Part shown: one piece after another, positions 25,260 to 31,274 of the stretch
Numbering within the stretch: position 1 is the first letter of the stretch
Layout: each line of letters starts with the position of its first letter
Source of the DNA: an uncultured Bacteroidota bacterium
GTDB lineage: Bacteria; Bacteroidota; Bacteroidia; Chitinophagales; Chitinophagaceae
Direction of reading: 5' to 3'
NCBI GenBank assembly: GCA_902826165.1
Contig: CADEDV010000032.1
Location: forward strand, 1-42,482
Length of the DNA stretch: 42,482 nucleotides
The notes under the pieces: model-generated
Databases searched by the model: none
Seen by the model: only the letters and a program-made list of their open reading frames with translations
Told to the model about the DNA's origin: nothing
Position numbers and translations under genes: made by a program

Positions 25260-26012
25260 TTAGTCTCTTTTGCCGAATAAACGAAGCAGCATCAGGAACA
25301 GGTTGATAAAATCAAGATAGAGGGTGAGGGCACCCATGATGGCGAATTTTTTTACATCGCCTTCCAGGACTTGTCCGTTTTCATCAAAACCTTCACCAAT
25401 GCGTTTGATCTTTTGTACATCATAAGCGGTGAGGCCGGTAAACACCAGTACACCAACAAAACTGATGATATAGTCCATGGTAGAATTGCCGAGAAACATA
25501 TTGATCACCGAAGCGATCACAATACCGATTAGGCCCATGGTCATGATGCGGCCAAAACTTGTCAGGTCTTTGTTGGTTGTATAACCCATAAAAGCCATTA
25601 CCCCGAACATGGCAGCGGCTGAGGCAAAACAGCCAAAAACAGAACTGGCTGCATAGGTTAAAAGAACAAAACTCAAGGTAATCCCAGTTATTCCAGAGTA
25701 AACGATAAATAACAGGATCATGACAGGGGCAGATAGTTTCTTAAAACCAAAAGACATCAGTAGAACGAAGCCAAGTGGTGCAAACATTACTACGTAACCC
25801 CAGATATTTGGCTTTCCTGTTGTTTGATCGAACATAAACGTAAGCCATTCACGGTTCTCTGCAAATAAATAGGCCACAACTGCAGAAATGCCCAGTGCCA
25901 GGAACATATAGGCAAATACATTAGCGATAAACGACTTGGACCGGGTTCCTGTAGCCTGGTAACTGTTGAACAGGTGTTCAGGAGTGCTGCTGGAATGATT
26001 AGGGTAATCCAT
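25260..26012 (-). CDS. Bax inhibitor-1 / YccA-family membrane protein
   Basis: 250 residues with seven hydrophobic segments. FIANVFAYMFLALGISAVVAYLF opens the domain, and GVLVFTGLTAYDVQKIKRIGEGFDENGQ near the C-terminus is the BI-1 signature with its conserved Asp. LYLDFINLFLMLLRLFGKRD is the usual end of bacterial members. BI-1 proteins act as pH-sensitive Ca2+ leak channels or interact with FtsH in some bacteria. It is monocistronic, with the cassette-like array beginning about 25 bp upstream of its start. Confidence 0.93.
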   Translation of the reverse strand: MDYPNHSSSTPEHLFNSYQATGTRSKSFIANVFAYMFLALGISAVVAYLFAENREWLTFMFDQTTGKPNIWGYVVMFAPLGFVLLMSFGFKKLSAPVMILLFIVYSGITGITLSFVLLTYAASSVFGCFASAAAMFGVMAFMGYTTNKDLTSFGRIMTMGLIGIVIASVINMFLGNSTMDYIISFVGVLVFTGLTAYDVQKIKRIGEGFDENGQVLEGDVKKFAIMGALTLYLDFINLFLMLLRLFGKRD

Positions 26013-26038
26013 ATTTGATTTTTAATTAAGGGTGTAAA

Positions 26039-26123
26039 TTAACTAACGTGACGGAATACCCCAAGAGGTAAGTTTAAATATATTGTTATTTAAGTCCTAT
26101 AATGTATTACTACGTTATGTTAA
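26039..26123. repeat. Palindromic site S0 (left end of the array)
   Basis: TTAACTAACGT (26039-26049) pairs with ACGTTATGTTAA (26112-26123) over 11 bp with one bulged T. An inner stem TTAAATA / TATTTAA (26074-26080 / 26087-26093) and a short AGG/CCT pair lie inside. It is smaller than the other three sites, but its right arm is identical to that of S1. Confidence 0.5.
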
Positions 26124-26406
26124 TTCAGTTTTTCGTTTCCGTACTTTTTTCTCACGGAAACGAAGCGGGAAAGTGGGCAGCGAAAGAAAAAATATTGAAG
26201 GATGTATTGAAGCGGCGCAGCCGACTACGCAAGAAAGCAATAACGATTCTGGGGATACGTTAACAGAGTCTCAGAAGGATCTCCGCTCTATTTTAGGTAG
26301 GAAATACGAAACGTCTGCCGGATGGCTTACCCGAGGCCAGATAATACGTCATACTATGAGAAAAGGTCCGTTAGTTGTAAACTATAATAAGTTTAAACCA
26401 TCTTAA
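26083..26406 (+). CDS. Doubtful open reading frame, copy 1
   Basis: An open frame of 107 codons that begins at a TTG outside the duplicated unit and crosses into it. It ends SILGRKYETSAGWLTRGQ ... NYNKFKPS and overlaps the DUF1737 gene tail to tail by 14 bp. No family is recognised. A second frame in the same DNA (26117-26263, ATG inside the site core) encodes 48 residues including KEKILKDVLKRRSRLRKKA and looks at least as protein-like. Either frame, or neither, may be real. Perfect 11-bp inverted arms TTCGTTTCCGT / ACGGAAACGAA (26132-26164) overlap the start of both. Confidence 0.25.
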   Translation: MLFKSYNVLLRYVNSVFRFRTFFSRKRSGKVGSERKNIEGCIEAAQPTTQESNNDSGDTLTESQKDLRSILGRKYETSAGWLTRGQIIRHTMRKGPLVVNYNKFKPS

Positions 26407-26605
26407 CCATTGCCTGTGTGTACTCGCAATTAGTTTCCCAAAGAGGATCATCGCCATCTGGGACGTCTTTAAAGATTTTTTCAATAAAAACTACGGCAAT
26501 ACCACCTATGGGTTGCCATCCTTCTTTCATATGGTTTTTAACTTCATTAATTACCGATTCTTCATTTTCTCCAACTACTAATGTATAGTCTGTTACCTTG
26601 CTCAT
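26393..26605 (-). CDS. DUF1737-type small protein, copy 1
   Basis: 70 residues from the second of two adjacent ATGs (26605; the other is 26608). The core TDYTLVVGENEESVINEVKNHMKEGWQPIGGIAVVF and the C-terminal YTQAMVKMV match the DUF1737 pattern of a small alpha-beta protein with a GWQPxGG turn and a final QAMVK strand. The function of the family is unknown; it is common among phage, plasmid and cassette genes. Its leader shares a bipartite block with the YodC-like gene of the next unit. The protein is identical to that of the second copy. Confidence 0.8.
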   Translation of the reverse strand: MSKVTDYTLVVGENEESVINEVKNHMKEGWQPIGGIAVVFIEKIFKDVPDGDDPLWETNCEYTQAMVKMV

Positions 26606-26641
26606 CATATAATAATTTATTAAATTGAAAACATTCAAACT

Positions 26642-26690
26642 TTAAGATACGCACTTGTAAAAAGCAGTACGCCGGTCGAGGTTCTCACGC
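26642..26690 (-). promoter_or_regulatory. Shared leader block upstream of DUF1737 copy 1
   Basis: On the - strand GCGTGAGAACC (26690-26680), 26 nt, then TGCGTATCTTAA (26653-26642), 34 to 37 nt before the start codon. The same two blocks with a 24-nt spacer precede the unrelated YodC-like gene at 27763-27809, and an identical copy precedes DUF1737 copy 2 at 27449-27497. A promoter or translation leader common to the cassettes is the simplest reading. Confidence 0.5.
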
Positions 26691-26752
26691 AGGCAGGGTG
26701 GGCCAATATTTTTTCTTTGTAGTGTTGGCGTGTGTGCGTGCAACTGATTTAC

Positions 26753-26927
26753 ACATAACGTATATTATAAGAGAAAATAGGCCATACTTCCCGTGCATCG
26801 AGGCTTCGTTTTATCTCGCTGTTTTTTCAAAAGTACAAAAATACAAACAGAAAAACAGCGAGATAAAATGAAGCCGAAAATGCACATTTATGAAGTATTT
26901 TTCTTATAATGTATTACTACGTTATGT
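26753..26927. repeat. Palindromic site S1
   Basis: Nested pairing by position: ACATAACGTA 26753-26762 with 26918-26927; ATTATAAGA 26764-26772 with 26902-26910; ATACTTC 26784-26790 with 26892-26898; GTGCAT 26793-26798 with 26880-26885; a 25-bp arm 26802-26826 with 26851-26875 (one G-T). The loop is 24 nt. Asymmetric unpaired bases lie between the arms, as in attC sites, but the total stem of about 57 bp is longer than typical. Confidence 0.8.
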
Positions 26928-27213
26928 TAATTCAGTTTTTCGTTTCCGTACTTTTTTCTCACGGAAACGAAGCGGGAAAGTGGGCAGCGAAAGAAAAAAT
27001 ATTGAAGGATGTATTGAAGCGGCGCAGCCGACTACGCAAGAAAGCAATAACGATTCTGGGGATACGTTAACAGAGTCTCAGAAGGATCTCCGCTCTATTT
27101 TAGGTAGGAAATACGAAACGTCTGCCGGATGGCTTACCCGAGGCCAGATAATACGTCATACTATGAGAAAAGGTCCGTTAGTTGTAAACTATAATAAGTT
27201 TAAACCATCTTAA
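26890..27213 (+). CDS. Doubtful open reading frame, copy 2
   Basis: The second copy of the 107-codon frame, here opened by an ATG that lies inside the right arm region of palindrome S1. From codon 6 on it equals the first copy. The alternative 48-codon frame is at 26924-27070. See copy 1; no function is proposed. Confidence 0.22.
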   Translation: MKYFSYNVLLRYVNSVFRFRTFFSRKRSGKVGSERKNIEGCIEAAQPTTQESNNDSGDTLTESQKDLRSILGRKYETSAGWLTRGQIIRHTMRKGPLVVNYNKFKPS

Positions 27214-27412
27214 CCATTGCCTGTGTGTACTCGCAATTAGTTTCCCAAAGAGGATCATCGCCATCTGGGACGTCTTTAAAGATTTTTTCAATAAAAACTA
27301 CGGCAATACCACCTATGGGTTGCCATCCTTCTTTCATATGGTTTTTAACTTCATTAATTACCGATTCTTCATTTTCTCCAACTACTAATGTATAGTCTGT
27401 TACCTTGCTCAT
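27200..27412 (-). CDS. DUF1737-type small protein, copy 2
   Basis: Identical at protein level to the gene at 26393-26605 and with the same leader. Two intact copies in tandem would raise dosage of this 70-residue protein, or simply mark a recent duplication. Reading frame and start are as for copy 1 (MSKVTDYTLVV). Confidence 0.8.
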   Translation of the reverse strand: MSKVTDYTLVVGENEESVINEVKNHMKEGWQPIGGIAVVFIEKIFKDVPDGDDPLWETNCEYTQAMVKMV

Positions 27413-27559
27413 CATATAATAATTTATTAAATTGAAAACATTCAAACTTTAAGATACGCACTTGTAAAAAGCAGTACGCCGGTCGAGGTTCTCACGCAGG
27501 CAGGGTGGGCCAATATTTTTTCTTTGTAGTGTTGGCGTGTGTGCGTGCAACTGATTTAC

Positions 27560-27728
27560 ACATAACGTATATTATAAGAGAAAATAGGCCATACTTCCCG
27601 TGCATCGAGGCTTCGTTTTATCTCGCTGTTTTTTCAAAAGTACAAAAATACAAACAGAAAAACAGCGAGATAAAATGAAGCCGAAAATGCACATTTATGA
27701 AATATTTTTCTTATAATTTACATTATGT
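27560..27728. repeat. Palindromic site S2
   Basis: The left 158 nt are the second copy of S1, but the right end changes after 27717: TTACATTATGT replaces GTATTACTACGTTATGT. The outer pair is therefore ACATAA / TTATGT. A G-to-A change at 27702 breaks one pair of the ATACTTC / GAAGTAT arm. The 25-bp arm (27609-27633 / 27658-27682) is intact. Confidence 0.75.
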
Positions 27729-27753
27729 TAAGTCGCACCGGGAGAAAGAAAAC
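27721..27753 (+). repeat. 33-bp direct repeat, left copy (flanks the third unit)
   Basis: Begins CATTATGTTAAGTC and continues with CAC, GGGA and AAAGAAAA blocks. The right copy at 28498-28530 agrees at about 29 of 33 positions. The pair brackets a 777-bp unit that holds the YodC-like gene, so the unit looks like an insertion flanked by repeated ends. Confidence 0.65.
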
Positions 27754-27833
27754 CGGGATATGGCGTGAGAACCAGAACTTCTCCTATTCAGGACACTTGC
27801 GTATCTTAATGGCTGAAACCAAAACATTAAATC

Positions 27834-28016
27834 ATGGCAGATGAATTAAAAATCGGTGACGTTGTTTATGTTAATGGAACAAACGACCCAATTATGGTTG
27901 TTGCAAATATTATAGATAGCACTCCAAAGCAAGCTGAGTGTATATATCTAAATAGATTGACAGCAACATTCACGTATTACAAGTTTCCTATTCCTTGTTT
28001 GACTAAGAAGAAGTAG
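27834..28016 (+). CDS. YodC-like (DUF2158-type) small protein
   Basis: 60 residues: MADELKIGDVVYVNGTNDPIMVV begins like YodC/DUF2158 proteins (xxFKIGDVVxLKSGGPxMTV), with the Gly-Asp-Val-Val turn and a following beta strand. The rest, ECIYLNRLTATFTYYKFPIPCLTKKK, continues as short strands and a basic end. Function of the family is unknown. It is preceded by the shared bipartite leader block and starts about 105 bp inside the third unit. It overlaps a 40-residue opposite-strand gene by 14 bp at the 3' end. Confidence 0.65.
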   Translation: MADELKIGDVVYVNGTNDPIMVVANIIDSTPKQAECIYLNRLTATFTYYKFPIPCLTKKK

Positions 28017-28125
28017 CAATCCACTCAAACAATCTCTTTGCAGTTTCTTCAATGTTTGTTGAGCCTGCTGCAATTGCAATTTCAAGGCACTTTACTTTTA
28101 GTTGGGAAATTTCTTGTTGTGTCAT
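28003..28125 (-). CDS. 40-residue hypothetical protein, convergent with the YodC-like gene
   Basis: MTQQEISQLKVKCLEIAIAA starts a 40-codon frame with an amphipathic helical composition (VKCLEIAIAAGSTNIEETAKRLFEWIA). It resembles the small helical proteins of phage and cassette regions that start MT(K/Q)xEI and contain LEIA, but I cannot name a family. It has an ATG at 28125 and a TAG at 28003. Its overlap with the + strand gene is exactly 14 bp, the same as in the duplicated unit. Confidence 0.6.
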   Translation of the reverse strand: MTQQEISQLKVKCLEIAIAAGSTNIEETAKRLFEWIATSS

Positions 28126-28343
28126 AAAAAAATGTATTTTTGTTATGACATTAAGTTTTCGATCTATTTACCACTGTTACCAGCAGTGGTTTTCTTTTAT
28201 TATACAAACATTTTCACTCGCCTTTGGCTCGTATGAACTCGGCGTTGCCTCGTATCCCGGTTTTTCTTTCTCCCTCACAGCCCCTCCTCTTTTGCATTCG
28301 TGAAAAAAAACTTACGAACGCAAAACACATAGGCACACGACTG
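28126..28343. other. Non-coding tail of the third unit
   Basis: No convincing gene. CCACTG / CAGTGG (28171-28176 / 28184-28189) followed by TTTTCTTTT is a weak terminator candidate for the + strand. TTTGCATTCGT / ACGAACGCAAA (28291-28301 / 28314-28324) is an 11-bp inverted repeat with one mismatch. Confidence 0.5.
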
Positions 28344-28506
28344 AACATAATATAGAGTTATATTCAAAACCAACAGAGAGAAGGAAGACAGTTTTTGCCT
28401 ATACGATTTTTCCTGTTCAATAAAATTGAATCGTAAGTGCGGAAAAATCGTATAGGCAAAAACTATAAATGCAAATGTTGGTTTAAATATAACTGACCAT
28501 TATGTT
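28344..28506. repeat. Palindromic site S3 (right end of the array)
   Basis: Nested perfect arms: AACATAAT 28344-28351 with 28499-28506; AGTTATATT 28356-28364 with 28486-28494; AAACCAACA 28367-28375 with 28476-28484; a perfect 24-bp arm 28390-28413 with 28441-28464; TTCAAT 28416-28421 with 28425-28430. Apart from the outermost ends the sequence is unlike S1, yet the architecture is the same, so the fold rather than the sequence is conserved. Confidence 0.85.
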
Positions 28507-28530
28507 AAGTCACACTGGGAAAAAGAAAAG
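28498..28530 (+). repeat. 33-bp direct repeat, right copy
   Basis: CATTATGTTAAGTC followed by ACACTGGGA and AAAAGAAAA, matching 27721-27753 with a few substitutions. It marks the right end of the array, 48 bp before the stop of the TPR gene. Confidence 0.65.
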
Positions 28531-28577
28531 CCAAGGCTAACCCGGCCTCCAGAGATTTGTTGTTTTCAAGGCAAAGT

Positions 28578-29807
28578 CTAGTTAAATGCATTGATCTTCT
28601 CCTGGAACTCCTTCGCCCTCTCCTTATCTTTTTTCCGGTCCCAGTAATCCAGCAGCATTTTGCAGGCGCTGATATAATTGTCTTTATCCTTTGGCTGGGC
28701 AGCCAGTTTAGTAGCATCTATACTATTGTAGGCATTACCGGCATACAGGTACACCTGTTCATAGCGCTGGTTGATATCTGCAGCATAAGCATCTTTCTTT
28801 TTGGCGTCGGTTGATTTGTTGTAGCTGTCGATCAGGTCATTGATCAGGTTGAGCTGGTAACGGCTCATCAGCAGGTTGGCTTCCACTGTTGCTTTAGCCA
28901 GCAATGCACTCTTCAGTATCTCGGGGATCTTCGGATGCTGTGTGGCAAAATCTGCCGGGCGGGCTGTTTGTTTGAAACAATAATTATACAGCTCGGCGGC
29001 ATAATTATAATTCGTGGTATAATTATTACAATAGCTTTTGATCAGCTCCTCGTACTTGGCAAATAGTTTTTTCTTATCGGTGCCTGCATCTTTCAAGGGT
29101 AACTGGCACCAGAATTCATCTTCCGGGTACAGTTCCCGGCCAAGGCTGCTGTATTTGTCACGATTGGCCTTATCTCCTTTTTTCTGAAAGCGGTCAGCGA
29201 GAAACCGGTAGATACCTTCAAAACCTTTCCCGGTGATCTTATTATCGGCTATCTTCTGGTAATAACTGATGGCAATATCTTCTTTGCCTGCATTGATAGC
29301 AGCAGCGGCAATATTCACATAGAGTTGTGTATCATAAACCGGGAAGGAATAAGACTGGTAGCTGAAGCCTTTTTTTACAATGAAGTTCTCCATCTCTTCC
29401 ACTTCCCGGAAACTTTTCAGTGCTTCTTCAAACCGCTTCGACTGGAAATCATTGTTGGCCTTGTCAATATTATTAAAGGTGAGCCCGAATAATATTTCAT
29501 GCTCTGTAGCAGCAGCATCTTTCTCTTTCAGTTCCAGGAATTTTTTATACGCTATAAAAGCATCAGCATAACCGGCGGATAAACCACTGTTGCCCTGTTT
29601 AAGGATATTATAATAGACCAGGGCTTTGAGGTACCATCCTTCAGAACGTTTAGCGTTATTCTCATTACCGAGATAACTGTCAATTCCCTCCTTTGCTTTT
29701 TCCCATTGGTTCTTACCGGCCAGTGAACGGATATCATCCAGGGTCTGCCCCATGACCATCACACTGATAAAAAAACTAAAAAGAAATAGGAAAATATGTT
29801 TGCTCAT
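28578..29807 (-). CDS. Secreted TPR-like protein (paralogue 1)
   Basis: 409 residues with a signal peptide (MSKHIFLFLFSFFISVMVMGQ). The mature protein is nearly all helical with TPR-like units (SLAGKNQWEKAKEGIDSYLGN; KRFEEALKSFREVEEM; EDIAISYYQKIAD). It shares layout and several segments with the next gene upstream, for example the GKEDIAISYY...FYRFL/IYRFLADRF stretch and a Leu-Gly-Arg-Glu-(L/V)-Tyr-Pro segment, so the two are old tandem paralogues. Probably periplasmic, acting as a scaffold; no enzyme motif seen. Confidence 0.78.
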   Translation of the reverse strand: MSKHIFLFLFSFFISVMVMGQTLDDIRSLAGKNQWEKAKEGIDSYLGNENNAKRSEGWYLKALVYYNILKQGNSGLSAGYADAFIAYKKFLELKEKDAAATEHEILFGLTFNNIDKANNDFQSKRFEEALKSFREVEEMENFIVKKGFSYQSYSFPVYDTQLYVNIAAAAINAGKEDIAISYYQKIADNKITGKGFEGIYRFLADRFQKKGDKANRDKYSSLGRELYPEDEFWCQLPLKDAGTDKKKLFAKYEELIKSYCNNYTTNYNYAAELYNYCFKQTARPADFATQHPKIPEILKSALLAKATVEANLLMSRYQLNLINDLIDSYNKSTDAKKKDAYAADINQRYEQVYLYAGNAYNSIDATKLAAQPKDKDNYISACKMLLDYWDRKKDKERAKEFQEKINAFN

Positions 29808-29858
29808 ACAAAGGATTGATAAAGGATCTATACCGGGACAGAAAAACTTTTATATAAA

Positions 29859-29885
29859 CAGACACCGCTATTAAAGCGGTGTCTG
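29859..29885 (-). terminator. Hairpin after the second TPR gene
   Basis: Perfect 10-bp stem CAGACACCGC / GCGGTGTCTG with a 7-nt loop, 10 bp beyond the stop of the gene at 29895. On the - strand it runs into TTTATATAAAAG, a modest U-tract, so termination may be partial. Confidence 0.6.
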
Positions 29886-29894
29886 AGTTATTTT

Positions 29895-31232
29895 TTAATG
29901 GATCGAATCGTAAAGGTCATTCCATTTTTTCTCTTCGGCCGCATATTTGGCGGCTTCCGCCGGTTTGCCCTTGGCCATGATCTTTTTGAAACCATACATT
30001 TCACCCAGGTCACTTACAATGAATTTGTATTGCTGTTTGTGACGAAGGTTCAGGGTGGCTAATTTGGCACCCAGTATCGCAGCTGCTTTTTCATACGGAG
30101 CGATGGCAAGATCCATGGTAGCTGCATATAATTTATCAAGGTCTTCTCTTTTCTGGATATCTTCTTTTGCAGCAGGCTTGCCGGGTTTGGTGCGTGTCTG
30201 CATATCGGCTGCATGAGCAGAACGTTGCTTATTGACCATTTTGGCTTTGTTCAGGTAGTGGCCGCCGAGGTACACATGCGGGTCCTCTTCATTAGGGCTG
30301 AGTGTAGCTGCTTTATTCAACGTGGCTACCATCTTCGCTTCAAGTTCGGCTGCATTGGCAGGCTGTACAGCACCCTCTTCGGTGGAGTTCAGTGTATCAT
30401 AAATAACACCACCCAATAATAAAGCGGCTTTGTAATTAGTAGGATCAGTAGCTATTATTTCTTCTACCGCCTGGATCTTTTTGTCCAGTTCGGTTTCAAG
30501 ACCGACTGCAAAATCTACTTTATCATAATTAAAGAATTCACTTTTGGGGTATACTTCTTTACCAAGTGCTTTATATTTTTCAAAAGAAGCTAAATCCTTT
30601 TTAGTAAAATAATAATTCACCAGGAAACGATAAAAATTCTCGTATTCCCGGTCAGCTACTTTAATATCAGCCAGTCTTGAATAATATTTGGCAGCTGCAT
30701 CTTTATTGTTACTGCTCTCAGCCATAATACCGGCCAGCAACAAGCTGTTGGTATCCACTGCAACATTGATCAGCTTTTCTTTGATCAGCATATCCGACAA
30801 AGCCACTACTTTTTCAAATGTTTCAAACCCATGCTGCCAGTTTTTGGCATTATAATCTTTGTATCCTATCGAGAATAAAGAACTGTACAGGTTGATCGGG
30901 GCACTCTGGTAAACAGGATCTTTTGCCAGCGTTAGCTCAGGCTGCATTTCTTTATATTTTGCAAAAGCAGTTTCAGCTTCTTTTACCAGCGTCTCTGCTT
31001 CGGGTGTGTTTTTTACAGTTTCATCACCGGCAAGGCTGGCATATACCAGTGTTTTTAGAATATAAGCTTCGGGTTTGGCGGCAAATTTTGCATTTGTCAT
31101 TCCCTTATCCAGGTCTTCTTTGGCCTTTTTATATTGCTGAAGCATAAGAAGGTTCTTGATAGGTTCATAGTTTTGTGCATTGCCGGCAAAAGCCAGTGAT
31201 AAAAGCACAACGAACAAAGAGATTTTTTTCAT
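29895..31232 (-). CDS. Secreted TPR-like protein (paralogue 2)
   Basis: 445 residues with a signal peptide (MKKISLFVVLLSLAFAGNAQ). Like its downstream neighbour it is helical with TPR-like repeats (LLMLQQYKKAKEDLDKGMTN; KNWQHGFETFEKVVAL; DAAAKYYSRLADI) and the segment YKALGKEVYPKSEFFNYD, which aligns with YSSLGRELYPEDEFW of the paralogue. The last third is longer and includes EEDPHVYLGGHYLNKAKMV. Likely periplasmic or outer-membrane associated. It is transcribed after gyrA with a 42-bp gap and could be its own unit. Confidence 0.78.
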   Translation of the reverse strand: MKKISLFVVLLSLAFAGNAQNYEPIKNLLMLQQYKKAKEDLDKGMTNAKFAAKPEAYILKTLVYASLAGDETVKNTPEAETLVKEAETAFAKYKEMQPELTLAKDPVYQSAPINLYSSLFSIGYKDYNAKNWQHGFETFEKVVALSDMLIKEKLINVAVDTNSLLLAGIMAESSNNKDAAAKYYSRLADIKVADREYENFYRFLVNYYFTKKDLASFEKYKALGKEVYPKSEFFNYDKVDFAVGLETELDKKIQAVEEIIATDPTNYKAALLLGGVIYDTLNSTEEGAVQPANAAELEAKMVATLNKAATLSPNEEDPHVYLGGHYLNKAKMVNKQRSAHAADMQTRTKPGKPAAKEDIQKREDLDKLYAATMDLAIAPYEKAAAILGAKLATLNLRHKQQYKFIVSDLGEMYGFKKIMAKGKPAEAAKYAAEEKKWNDLYDSIH

Positions 31233-31274
31233 ATTAGCATATTTAAAAATAAACGTAGTTATAGTTAATCCGTC

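Larger units (their letters stand above)
26098..27717. repeat. 807-bp tandem duplication (two copies)
   Basis: Copy 1 is 26098-26904 and copy 2 is 26905-27711, followed by 6 shared bases. The only difference I found by eye is G at 26895 versus A at 27702, inside the palindrome. TATAAT occurs at both ends and at the junction (26098, 26905, 27712), consistent with a microhomology-mediated duplication. Each copy holds one DUF1737-type gene and a long hairpin. Confidence 0.92.
26037..28534. mobile_element. Cassette-like array (integron-like, no integrase in window)
   Basis: Four large imperfect palindromes (26039-26123, 26753-26927, 27560-27728, 28344-28506) delimit three units of about 0.6-0.8 kb holding only small genes. 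The outer arms are related (ACATAAC-type left, GTTATGT-type right). They fit the attC core consensus RYYYAAC / GTTRRRY at 5 to 6 of 7 positions at best. The array lies between the BI-1 gene and a TPR gene and interrupts neither. A cluster of attC-like sites lacking an integrase is the nearest known category. A family of non-autonomous palindromic elements is the alternative. Confidence 0.45.

Noticed and set aside
26098-27717. Insertion sequence or transposon
   Set aside because: No transposase frame in or next to the repeat, and no terminal inverted repeats with target duplications at the unit ends.
28052-28303. 83-codon + strand frame in the third unit
   Set aside because: It is antisense to the more protein-like 40-residue gene and has a composition typical of chance frames.
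26037-28534. CRISPR array
   Set aside because: The repeats are long palindromes separated by genes, with no short regular repeats and spacers and no cas gene.
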